From NCBI GenBank assembly GCA_002780795.1, contig PEUF01000045.1, positions 1-64,000 on the forward strand: a DNA stretch of 64,000 nt, written 5' to 3'. Origin of the DNA: Candidatus Roizmanbacteria bacterium CG02_land_8_20_14_3_00_36_15 (GTDB lineage Bacteria > Patescibacteriota > Microgenomatia > UBA1406 > GWC2-37-13). The position numbers and the translations under genes were made by a program. Of this stretch, positions 17,072-24,375 are shown piece after piece. Numbering within the stretch: position 1 is the stretch's first letter; every line of letters starts with the position of its first letter. The notes under the pieces were generated by a model, which had not been told where the DNA came from, searched no databases, and saw only the letters and a program-made list of their open reading frames with translations.

Positions 17072-17821
17072 ATGAACAAATTAAAAGTTATCATAGTAAT
17101 GCCCGCCTACAATGCGGAACCAACACTTAAGAAAACGGTGAATGATATTCCAAAAAGTGTGGTGGACGAGATTATTCTTGTAGATGACAAAAGTAAAGAT
17201 CGAACAATTGAAATAGCTAAAGAATTAGGACTAACTGTATACAATCACCGGATAAATCGCGGATATGGCGGAAACCAAAAAACCTGTTATAAAAAGGCAT
17301 TAGAAAAAGGTGCAGATATTATTATTATGCTTCATCCAGATTATCAATATGACGGCAGCTTAGTTGGTGAAATGATTGGACCGATTATCCATGGGAGAGC
17401 GGATATCATGTTTGGAAGCCGTATTAGAACAAGATCGGAAGCATTGACCGGGGGAATGCCTCAATTAAAGTATTACCTCAATCGTATTTTTTGTATACTA
17501 GAAAATATTATATTGGCTGTAAATTTTTCAGAACATTTTAGTGGATTTAGAGCATATAAAAGAGAAGTTTTAGAAACTTTACCGATCAATAATTTTTCTG
17601 ATGATTTTGTTTTTGACCAGGAATTTATGATATCGGCAATAGCTTATGGATATAAAGTTGGCGAAATTCCAGTTCCAATAAGATATTTTACAGGGGCATC
17701 CTCTATTCAATTTATTAAAGGAACAAAGTTTTTATTACAAACACTTAAAACATTATTGTTATATATGATGTATAGAATCAACGTTATGAAAAATAAGATA
17801 TTCCATTACCGAATAAATTAG
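17072..17821 (+). CDS. DPM1/GtrB-like polyprenyl-phosphate glycosyltransferase (GT2)
   Basis: A 249-residue GT-A enzyme. VIIVMPAYNAEPTLKKTV at the start, EIILVDDKSKDRT near residue 32, IIMLHPDYQYD near residue 90 (the DxD-like metal site), and HFSGFRAYKREVLETLP near 155 are typical of dolichyl/polyprenyl-phosphate sugar synthases. It lacks the extra C-terminal membrane helices of GtrB, with only one hydrophobic segment near the end. Product: a polyprenyl-phosphate sugar that the adjoining GT-C enzyme could use. Confidence 0.88.
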   Translation: MNKLKVIIVMPAYNAEPTLKKTVNDIPKSVVDEIILVDDKSKDRTIEIAKELGLTVYNHRINRGYGGNQKTCYKKALEKGADIIIMLHPDYQYDGSLVGEMIGPIIHGRADIMFGSRIRTRSEALTGGMPQLKYYLNRIFCILENIILAVNFSEHFSGFRAYKREVLETLPINNFSDDFVFDQEFMISAIAYGYKVGEIPVPIRYFTGASSIQFIKGTKFLLQTLKTLLLYMMYRINVMKNKIFHYRIN

Positions 17822-17925
17822 ATAAATATGAATATCTAATAAAAAATATATTATGGGAATACGTAAGAGATGTGCAAAATAAAGAAGAGTGATTTCATGT
17901 TTTGAAACAAATATTTACTAAAATA

Positions 17926-18894
17926 ATGAAAAAAATAATATTAATTTTAATCTGCGTACAGCTTTGTGTAATTATTGTTTTAACTTTTATTATTTATAAG
18001 AAACATATAAGCAGAATTAAGAAAGTAAATGTCAATCCAATAAAGAAGGAGAATATATCTGTTAATAAAGAAAGCACTCTTCATTGGTTTTATGAATTTA
18101 AGGCAAATGAACAAGGTTATGATTATGGGGGAGGTTCGTTGAAAGCTGTTTATGATATCAATTCAGATACGCTTAATGAGCGGTTTGACTATGAAATCAA
18201 TAAAGATGATAAAACCTTCAGGATTATCACTCTTGGAGATTCTTTCACGTTTGGATACGGAGTTGATACAAAATATAATTGGACTGAATTATTGGAAGAC
18301 AAATTAAATCAACTGTCCTGTACAAATTTTAATAAGATGGAAGTTATTAACCTTGGAGTTAGCGCATATGATATCCAATATTCGGTCGAACGGTTTAAGC
18401 TGAGGGGTAAAAAATATAATCCTGATCTGGTTCTGTGGCTGTTGAAGGGGGATGATTTTCAGGAGATAAAAGAAATTGTACAGCCAAAATGGAACAAAAT
18501 TAACAATGAAAGGTTAAAACTCTTTACGCCTGATATTGTATTATATGCTCAACCTTTACAGAAAGCAATTGAAGAGATGACGAACGAGTTAGGGGAAAGT
18601 ACAATTTTGCAAATGCAAACACGGTTTCTTAATGAAATAAAAAACTACTATACAGATAAACTAATCTTATTTACTTTTAACAGTACTCAAGAAAAATATA
18701 AATTAATAATGAGAAATTTTTCTAATAAAAGAAAAAATACTTTGTTTTATGAAAATCTTATAGATATTTACAATAAAGAAAAAGATGCAACCTTTCTTCC
18801 CTTTGACTATCATCCGAACAACTTGGGGCATAAACTGATAGCTGAAGATATGTTTAATTATCTCGTAAAAAATAAACTAATTCCCTGTAATTAA
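17926..18894 (+). CDS. Membrane-anchored SGNH/GDSL hydrolase
   Basis: 322 residues when started at the ATG at 17926; an in-frame TTG at 17902 is less likely. An N-terminal membrane helix precedes RIITLGDSFTFGYGV, block I with the catalytic Ser, near residue 104. VINLGVSAYD is block II with the Gly, and FDYHPNNLGHKLIAEDMF near the end gives block V with the D-x-H pair. Such proteins often act as acyl-transferases or esterases on surface glycans, and they accompany NodU-type carbamoyltransferases. Its stop overlaps the stop of a carbamoyltransferase remnant. A fused, apparently inactive relative is the C-terminal domain at 30859-33321. Confidence 0.87.
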   Translation: MKKIILILICVQLCVIIVLTFIIYKKHISRIKKVNVNPIKKENISVNKESTLHWFYEFKANEQGYDYGGGSLKAVYDINSDTLNERFDYEINKDDKTFRIITLGDSFTFGYGVDTKYNWTELLEDKLNQLSCTNFNKMEVINLGVSAYDIQYSVERFKLRGKKYNPDLVLWLLKGDDFQEIKEIVQPKWNKINNERLKLFTPDIVLYAQPLQKAIEEMTNELGESTILQMQTRFLNEIKNYYTDKLILFTFNSTQEKYKLIMRNFSNKRKNTLFYENLIDIYNKEKDATFLPFDYHPNNLGHKLIAEDMFNYLVKNKLIPCN

Positions 18895-18998
18895 GGCTTT
18901 GAGGTAAGAAACTCCCCTATCACCAGATAATCCATTTTTGTCCTTAAAAAATCCTCTACCGTCTGCTCGGGGGTTTCAACGATCGTCTCCTTCCTTCG
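18891..18998 (-). pseudogene. 3' remnant of a NodU-type carbamoyltransferase gene (second copy)
   Basis: Reads VETPEQTVEDFLRTKMDYLV and then GEFLTSKP with a TAA at 18891, matching the end of the full-length enzyme (VETPSQAIEDFFKTKIDYLV). The match fades beyond about 19000. The TAA overlaps the TAA of the SGNH gene, the same tail-to-tail junction as at 15120. Confidence 0.8.
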
Positions 18999-19080
18999 CT
19001 AAAACTCCATTGGATAAATACCCCATTTCCGCTTGACAACCAACGGAATTCACGCTAATACAGTTGGTAACGGACGGGTT

Positions 19081-19290
19081 TTAAATAATAAACGGTAAAT
19101 AGTTATTTTTAGATATTATTTGAAAACTGGCGTTTTTGTAAGTTTTAAGCCAATCATTTGGTGGTTTTACTTTGTCTTTACTCCATTTAATTTCATAGCC
19201 ATAAAGCTTTCCTCCGCGCTCTTCTACCCAGTCAATTTCCTTTTTATCATAAGTACGCCAAAAATAGTTATTGGAATATAATTTTAGGTA
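19081..19290 (-). pseudogene. C-terminal fragment of a DUF4143 AAA-type ATPase
   Basis: The frame reads NNYFWRTYDKKEIDWVEE, GGKLYGYEIKW and a short C-terminus, the nuclease-like end of the ATP-binding DUF4143 family (normally about 380-420 residues). Everything before it is missing: the frame runs directly into the left end of the IS element at 19284, whose terminal repeat supplies the first few codons of the open frame (up to 19311). It is therefore a gene cut by the IS or by a deletion next to it. Confidence 0.8.
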
Positions 19291-20121
19291 ATTAGTTGAT
19301 TTCGTAACCAATCAATCGTAGGATTAGATTGCAGATATGAGACAAATCAACTATCAAAAACGTTTGACAGGTTTTTTAGCCGGAAGGAAGTGTGTTTTCT
19401 GCGGTTCAAGAAAGGTTTGTATCACTAAAAGAAGGTACGCAAAATGTCTTAGATGTTTGAAACAAAAATCGCTCCGAAGACTCCGATTTGAAATTGAAGT
19501 AATCATTGCCTTCGTTCATCAACGCCCTGCTTGTCAGGTAGCTGTTGAATATGGAATCAGTTATCAACCAATACATAATATTTTCAGAACAATAAGGGAA
19601 ATCTTGTTTCATCAAACAGAACTTGAAGGCAAGAAGTTATCAGGCCAGATTGAAATTGATGAAGCATATTTTGGAGGACGTAAGAAAGGAAATATTGGAC
19701 GGAGAGCCTGGAGTAAATCTGTTGTTTTTGGACTTCTAGAGCGTGATGGCAGGGCCTACGCCAGAGCTGTTGACAACTTAACAGCGCCAAACCTTATGGA
19801 GATCATAAAGAAGAAAACCAGAAAAGGAAGCGTCTACTTTGCCGATCAGTTCCGCTCTTGCAGCTCACTTCGCCAATTTGGTAAACGCTTAACGGTCAAC
19901 CACGGTAAAGCCTTCTCAACTAAACGTCACAACCACATAAATGGAATAGAGGGATTCTGGCCATACGCAAAACATGAGCTGTATAGTTACAGAGGAGCAT
20001 CAAAGGTTAACTTTCCTCTATACTTAAAAGAAATGGAGTACCGGTTTAATCATCGAAAAGAAAACATATTTGAAACCATTATGAAGTTATATTTTGGTTA
20101 CTATTCATACTAATTACCTAA
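19284..20121 (+). mobile_element. IS1595/ISXO2-type insertion sequence
   Basis: About 838 bp. The left end has TTAGGTAATTAGT (19284-19296), seven bases, then GTAACCAA (19304-19311). The right end has the same two words, inverted, with the same seven-base spacing (20109-20121 and 20094-20101). The single gene is an ISXO2-like transposase, and the right terminal repeat lies inside its last codons. I see no matching direct repeats outside the ends, so one or both flanks have been rearranged. It is flanked by a truncated DUF4143 gene and a GT4 gene lacking its 5' end. Confidence 0.8.
19337..20113 (+). CDS. IS1595-family (ISXO2-like) DDE transposase
   Basis: A 258-residue transposase, apparently intact. 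A zinc-ribbon N-terminus has CVFCGS (residues 20-25) and a second C-x2-C (CLRC) near residue 37. The ISXO2 catalytic domain starts QIEIDEAYFGGRKKGNIGRR near residue 103 with the first Asp. VYFADQF near 170 holds the second Asp, and HNHINGIEGFWPYAK near 200 gives the third acidic or Asn/Glu position. The ending EYRFNHRKENIFE is typical. Usual lengths are 220-320 residues. The ATG at 19337 follows 25 bases after the left terminal repeat. Confidence 0.92.
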   Translation: MRQINYQKRLTGFLAGRKCVFCGSRKVCITKRRYAKCLRCLKQKSLRRLRFEIEVIIAFVHQRPACQVAVEYGISYQPIHNIFRTIREILFHQTELEGKKLSGQIEIDEAYFGGRKKGNIGRRAWSKSVVFGLLERDGRAYARAVDNLTAPNLMEIIKKKTRKGSVYFADQFRSCSSLRQFGKRLTVNHGKAFSTKRHNHINGIEGFWPYAKHELYSYRGASKVNFPLYLKEMEYRFNHRKENIFETIMKLYFGYYSY

Positions 20122-20122
20122 T

Positions 20123-20947
20123 CTTGTTCTAACCTTTTGTCGTTTTCTACTAAACTATAAGACAAAAATAATTTTGACTCATCATAATAATCTTAATCAA
20201 GTAATTAATAGAAGTCGTTCTTATATATTTAGATTTTTACTAAGATTATCTTTATTGATTTTATATAAAGGGTGTTTTCATATTGCAGTGTCTAAAGGTG
20301 TGGCAAATGATATAAAAAATATAACTCAACAAAAGAGTATTGGAATAATTCCTTACGGGTTTGACTTTAAATTTTTAGATCGGTTGAAATTTCTAAAAAA
20401 ACCAATCAAGATTGTTTCTGCAGGAAGATTCGACCAACAAAAGGATTTTACAAATTTAATTAATGCTTTTTCATATTTAAATGAAAAAAATAAAAAGAAC
20501 TGTAGTTTAACTCTAATTGGAGATGGGCAAGATTATCATAGGTTATTAACTCATATAAATAATAAAAATCTAAATAATACTATAAAACTAGTCAAATGGA
20601 AAAATAACGTTAACAAGTATTTTAGAAAGTTCGATTTATTTATCTTTTCATCATTATACGAAGGTCTTCCTAACGTGATCATCGAGGCAATGTCACAAGG
20701 CTTACCCATTATTTCAACAGACACGCCATTTGGACCAAGTGAAATATTAGATAACGGTAAATACGGAATTCTTGTCCCCATGGAAGATCCAGAGGCGATG
20801 GCTGGTGCGATGTATAAATTATTAACTAACAAGAAGAAATATAATTATTACGCAAAACAATCTTTAGAACGGGCTAAATATTTTTCTTTGGGTAAAATGC
20901 TGAAGGCCTATAAAAAAGTAATATTGGAAGCGTTAAAAATAAATTAA
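20123..20947 (+). pseudogene. GT4 glycosyltransferase missing its N-terminal half
   Basis: The reading frame is open from the right edge of the IS element without a good start codon; a TTG at 20174 is the first alternative start. The visible 257-275 residues hold the end of the first Rossmann domain (KIILTHHNN) and a whole second domain: KIVSAGRFDQQKDFTNLINA, LIGDGQD, FSSLYEGLPNVIIEAMSQG and a C-terminal helix. A full GT4 has about 360-390 residues, so about 100 are lost. It is probably inactive, cut by the IS or an adjacent deletion. Confidence 0.8.
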
Positions 20948-20956
20948 TTCTGTGGC

Positions 20957-21005
20957 TTGACAAATCAAGTTGTCTCATTTATACTTGTAATAATTTGTAT
21001 TACAA
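20957..21005 (+). promoter_or_regulatory. Promoter with downstream operator of the RHH/RelE operon
   Basis: A near-consensus promoter, TTGACA (20957-20962), 17 bp, TATACT (20980-20985), is followed directly by a perfect inverted repeat TTGTAATA-N5-TATTACAA (20985-21005) that covers the expected transcription start. This layout fits autorepression by the ribbon-helix-helix antitoxin coded next. Confidence 0.8.
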
Positions 21006-21019
21006 TTTATTACTAACCC

Positions 21020-21235
21020 ATGAGAACTGTAGTTAATATCTCTTTACCGTTGTCTCTTAATCGGGTTGTCGATGAGGCTGTTGCCAACGGTAGCTTTGCC
21101 AGTAAAAGTGAATTTTTTCGCGATTTACTCCGTAAGTGGATGGAGGGTAGGCTTTTAGCAGACCTTGAGAAAAGCCGGAACGAATTAAAAAAAGGTGAAG
21201 GGAAAATTTTGAAGTCTTTGCGGGATTTGAGATAA
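21020..21235 (+). CDS. Ribbon-helix-helix antitoxin (ParD/CopG-like)
   Basis: A 71-residue protein with the RHH fold at residues 1-45: a beta strand (RTVVNISLPLSL), then VVDEAVANGSFASKSEFFRDLLRKW, the paired helices with the usual hydrophobic spacing. The charged C-terminal half would wrap the toxin. It lies eight bases before a RelE/ParE-fold gene and behind a promoter with a strong palindromic operator. The pair sits in the broken glycan island and may have arrived with other accessory genes. Confidence 0.88.
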   Translation: MRTVVNISLPLSLNRVVDEAVANGSFASKSEFFRDLLRKWMEGRLLADLEKSRNELKKGEGKILKSLRDLR

Positions 21236-21243
21236 TAATCGTA

Positions 21244-21501
21244 ATGATTATCTATTACTCTAAAAAATTTGAGAAAGAATACAAAAAACTTCCGATTAAG
21301 ATAAAGATTCTCGCAGAAAAGAAAGAAAAAATCTTTCGTAAGAATCCTTTTGCCCCCAGCCTCAGGGCTCATAAACTAAAAGGAAGACTAAGCGAGTTCT
21401 GGTCGTTTTCAATAGACCTCTATTACCGGATAATTTTTGAGTTTGCTAAAAAAGAAACGGTCTGGTTTTACTCTGTAGGCAGGCATAGCATTTATGATTA
21501 A
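21244..21501 (+). CDS. RelE/YafQ-superfamily toxin
   Basis: An 85-residue protein of typical RelE/ParE size. YYSKKFEKEYKKLPIKIK at residues 4-21 is the N-terminal helix pair, HKLKGRLSEFWSFSIDLYYR in the middle gives the core strands with positively charged residues, and VWFYSVGRHSIYD at the end resembles the YafQ-like catalytic/C-terminal strand with R79 and H80. It probably cuts mRNA on the ribosome, though the ParE (gyrase) mode cannot be excluded from sequence alone. Confidence 0.87.
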   Translation: MIIYYSKKFEKEYKKLPIKIKILAEKKEKIFRKNPFAPSLRAHKLKGRLSEFWSFSIDLYYRIIFEFAKKETVWFYSVGRHSIYD

Positions 21502-21532
21502 ATCAACCATATATTTTACTCATTAGCGACCT

Positions 21533-22003
21533 ATGAAATCTTTAGTATCAATTATTACTCCTACATTTAACCATAAAAGATTTATTTCTCCATGTATGGA
21601 GTCGGTGATTGGTCAAACCTATAAAAACTGGGAAATGATTATTGTTGATGATGCTTCAACCGATAAAACTTTCATAATTGCTTCGGGCTTTGCTAAAAAG
21701 GATAAAAGAATAAAAATTATCCGTCATAAAACTAATTGGGGTTTAAAAAGATTAAAAGATACTTATAATCAGGCCTTAAAACAAGCTGAAGGCGAATTAA
21801 TCGCCGTTATAGAAGAACGGGGGGGGTCGTCTTGGATTAAATTTGCTTCAAAATCTCAAACTATGGGAAGAGAAGAAGTAAAAAATTGTATTAATAATTT
21901 TGTTAAAAATAAAGCTAAATCTTTCTCATGGGAAAAAGCTGCTAAAGAAACTTTGAAAATTTATAAATGGGTTTTAGAAAAAAATCGCCGAAGATGTGTT
22001 TGA
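21533..22003 (+). pseudogene. Chimeric frame: GT2 N-terminus joined to GT4 C-terminus
   Basis: A 156-codon frame made of two unlike parts. Residues 1-95 are the start of a GT2 enzyme (LVSIITPTFNHKRFISPCME, MIIVDDASTDKT, then LKQAEGELIAVIEE), which stops where the DxD region should follow. After a run of G residues at about 21820-21827 the frame continues with a typical GT4 tail (KSFSWEKAAKETLKIYKWVL). Neither catalytic domain is complete. The fragment then runs into an SGNH hydrolase 3' end. It may still be expressed but is unlikely to be an enzyme. Confidence 0.75.
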
Positions 22004-22040
22004 GTATTTGACGAAAAACGAAATCATTCCCTACGAGTGA
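21987..22040 (+). pseudogene. 3' remnant of an SGNH hydrolase gene
   Basis: Reads AEDVFEYLTKNEIIPYE and then TGA, clearly related to the end of the intact SGNH protein (AEDMFNYLVKNKLIPCN). It overlaps the end of the chimeric glycosyltransferase frame in a different phase and the 3' end of the converging Fic gene. Confidence 0.75.
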
Positions 22041-22983
22041 GTTTTCTTCTTCTCATTCTCCCTTTTATATACCTATCGATAGCCTCAAAAGAAGTAACCC
22101 AGTTACGTTTTTCCTTATGGGCTTCGATTTTCCCGTGACGAGCCAAGAGATTCAGATATTTTTCCGAGTAGGGAGATTTTTTACTTATTTCAGATAATAA
22201 ATAATATTTCTCTTTCGTTTCTGATTCAGGCAAAAGGGTTTTTAAATAAATATTGAGGGATCGTTCCGCTGTTTGGGCTATAAAACGAACGAAAGCAAAA
22301 TAATCGCCTTTATCAGCTTTTTCTAAACTATCGTAGTAGCGTTTCCTATCGTTTTTTAAAATCATCACCAATGGATATCCTTTTTGCATCAGGATCAGAT
22401 TCGTTGCTAGCCTGGCCGTCCGGCCGTTTCCGTCAAAGAATGGGTGGATAAAAGCAATTTTATGATGAAATATGGCGGCCAGTTCAATCGGATGAAATTT
22501 GTTTTTATTATTTCTAACCCATATCACAAGATCTTTCATTAAGGTTGGAACGATGCTGGCGTCCGGTGGATTATAGTCAGAGCCGGTGATAATAACATTG
22601 CCGTCACGGTACCTCCCTGCCCAATCAGGATCGGTTTCTTTAACTACCAATTGTTGAAGACTTCTTAGAAATACCTCTGAAACGGTATGACGACTGTCTT
22701 TTTCAATAAATCCATAAAGATAATTTAAGGCTTCATAATGATCTTTTGCTTCCAAATGATCTTTTAAAGATTTTCCTTTTATTGTTAAACCTTCATTAAT
22801 TACTAAAAAGGTTTCTTTTAGGGTTAGTTTATTCCCTTCTATAGCATTGGAATTATACGTCATTTCTATTCCGAACTGTTCTCTGAGTTTTAACACGGAA
22901 GAAGGCGGCAAAGGTCGCAGACTTTGTAGTTGTTTCAGTTTTCCGTCTATTCTGGTTTTTAGAAATGGCTCTAAATATGGCAT
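22024..22983 (-). CDS. Fic-domain AMP-transferase with N-terminal inhibitory helix
   Basis: A 319-residue protein. The catalytic loop HPFFDGNGRTAR near residue 175 fits the full Fic motif HxFx(D/E)GNGRxxR, so AMP-transfer activity is likely. Near residue 39, YNSNAIEGN is the (S/T)xxxE(G/N) inhibitory motif that places it among class II Fic proteins, which are self-inhibited. A C-terminal region after about residue 240 looks like a winged helix (LLSEISKKSPYSEKYLNLLA). The gene lies exactly between an SGNH 3' remnant and a carbamoyltransferase 3' remnant, as if inserted at that junction. Confidence 0.9.
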   Translation of the reverse strand: MPYLEPFLKTRIDGKLKQLQSLRPLPPSSVLKLREQFGIEMTYNSNAIEGNKLTLKETFLVINEGLTIKGKSLKDHLEAKDHYEALNYLYGFIEKDSRHTVSEVFLRSLQQLVVKETDPDWAGRYRDGNVIITGSDYNPPDASIVPTLMKDLVIWVRNNKNKFHPIELAAIFHHKIAFIHPFFDGNGRTARLATNLILMQKGYPLVMILKNDRKRYYDSLEKADKGDYFAFVRFIAQTAERSLNIYLKTLLPESETKEKYYLLSEISKKSPYSEKYLNLLARHGKIEAHKEKRNWVTSFEAIDRYIKGRMRRRKLTRRE

Positions 22984-23018
22984 AGCTTTATTTCCTTAAT
23001 ATACCATATTAACAAAGG

Positions 23019-23081
23019 CTATTTCAATAGCAAAAAATCCCCAATCACTAAATAATCCATCTTTACCCTTGACAAAAAAGC
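23019..23081 (-). pseudogene. 3' remnant of a NodU-type carbamoyltransferase gene (third copy)
   Basis: Reads FLSRVKMDYLVIGDFLLLK and then TAG at 23019-23021, matching the end of the intact enzyme (FFKTKIDYLVMGNFLVKRG). Only about 20 codons remain. The remnant's complementary strand supplies the TTGACA -35 box of the following AbiE-like operon. Confidence 0.7.
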
Positions 23082-23127
23082 TTGTGTTTTTATATAATCT
23101 CACTAGATCATTATCAAAAATGATAAT
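23069..23127 (+). promoter_or_regulatory. Promoter and palindromic operator of the second AbiE-like operon
   Basis: TTGACA (23069-23074), an 18-bp spacer and TATAAT (23093-23098), followed by a perfect inverted repeat ATTATCA-N4-TGATAAT (23110-23127) just past the predicted start. This fits autoregulation by the AbiEi-like protein coded 15 bases downstream. Confidence 0.75.
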
Positions 23128-23141
23128 AATCTGATGAAACT

Positions 23142-23690
23142 ATGTTAAAATATCTTATCAATACCGGAAAAACGGTTTTTTCCAGTGAGGATTTGGGTAA
23201 AATTTTAGAGATTTCCAACAAAAATTATCTGGCTGTTCTTCTTTGGCGGATGGTAAAAAGAAAAGAATTGATACGAATAAGAAAAGGCATATATGCTTAT
23301 AGCCTTGATTACAACAACCTTGAACTCGCCAATAAATTAAAAAGGCCATCTTATGTTAGTCTGGAAAAAGTCTTATTTGATAATTCTATTATCTTTCAGG
23401 ATTATTCTAATAAAATCACGTCCGTTTCTAATAATAACTATTCCGAAAGAGTTGGCAATACAGAATATATTTATTACAAAATAAAGGATGAAATCTTATT
23501 CAATCCCCTGGGAATCTTGACAATGAATAAAACAAGAATCGCTTCGGTTGAAAGAGCTATTTGTGACACTTTGTATCTTTCAAAAAACTTCTATTTTGAT
23601 CGTCTGGATGATATAGATAAAGAAAAATTAATTGAAATAAGTAAAATATACAATAAAAGAGTCATTGCCGAGATAAAAAAATATGTTTGA
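23142..23690 (+). CDS. AbiEi-like antitoxin (second system)
   Basis: A 182-residue protein with an N-terminal winged helix (KTVFSSEDLGKILEISNKNY), IRIRKGIYAYSLDY, KRPSYVSLEKVLFDNSIIF and IASVERAICDTLYL near residue 148. These are the family landmarks also found in the first system at 715-1317, but the two are clearly different in sequence. It overlaps the downstream nucleotidyltransferase gene by eight bases. Antitoxin and autoregulator roles are inferred from family, position and the operator at 23110. Confidence 0.85.
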   Translation: MLKYLINTGKTVFSSEDLGKILEISNKNYLAVLLWRMVKRKELIRIRKGIYAYSLDYNNLELANKLKRPSYVSLEKVLFDNSIIFQDYSNKITSVSNNNYSERVGNTEYIYYKIKDEILFNPLGILTMNKTRIASVERAICDTLYLSKNFYFDRLDDIDKEKLIEISKIYNKRVIAEIKKYV

Positions 23691-24375
23691 TTTAAAAAAA
23701 CACCGCCATATCCTTTTTGAGCTGATAACCGATATCTACCGGTCCGGCCTTGGTGCTTTTTTGGGATTTAAAGGAGGAACAATGGCTTATTTTTTCAGCG
23801 GTCTTGACCGTTTTTCCGTTGATTTGGATTTTGATTTATTGAGTTACGACAAAAAAGAAAAAATATTTAAAGAGCTTCCTTTAATTCTAAGTAAATACGG
23901 GAAAGTGAAAGAAAAAAAAGAAAAAAAGTTTACTTTATTTTTCTTATTGAATTATGAAAAAGAAGAGAGAAACATAAAAATAGAGATTTCAAAAAGAAAA
24001 AACAACAAAGAGGATTATACGGTCGCTAATTTTTATGGAACCGATGTAAAGATATTGAAAGAAGAAAATGCCTTTGCCAATAAACTTTTAGCTTGTACGA
24101 AAAGAAAAAAAATCGCCTATCGCGACTTTTATGATGTCTATTTTTATGTCAAAAAGGGTGTTTTTGCCAATAAAAACATCATTGAAAGAGAATCGGGCAA
24201 GAAACACAAAGAATATCTAGGGTATTTGGTCAGATTCATTGAAAGAAATCTAACCAATAAGAATATCCTTCACGGCTTGGGTGAATTAATTAATGAAAAA
24301 CAAAAATATTGGATTAAAAACAATCTAAAGAAAGAATTAATTAATAGAATTAATTATTTAATAGACCTCGTTTAA
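23683..24375 (+). CDS. AbiEii-type nucleotidyltransferase toxin (second system)
   Basis: A 230-residue protein. FKGGTMAYFFSGLDRFSVDLDFDLL at about residues 28-52 contains the GG and the D-x-D metal site (in RFSVDLDF) of the AbiEii family. DFYDVYFYVKKG near 150 is the second conserved block. It is shorter than many AbiEii proteins (about 270-300). Its last 26 bases overlap the 3' end of the converging carbamoyltransferase gene, so the system was fitted tightly against it. Confidence 0.85.
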   Translation: MFDLKKHRHILFELITDIYRSGLGAFLGFKGGTMAYFFSGLDRFSVDLDFDLLSYDKKEKIFKELPLILSKYGKVKEKKEKKFTLFFLLNYEKEERNIKIEISKRKNNKEDYTVANFYGTDVKILKEENAFANKLLACTKRKKIAYRDFYDVYFYVKKGVFANKNIIERESGKKHKEYLGYLVRFIERNLTNKNILHGLGELINEKQKYWIKNNLKKELINRINYLIDLV

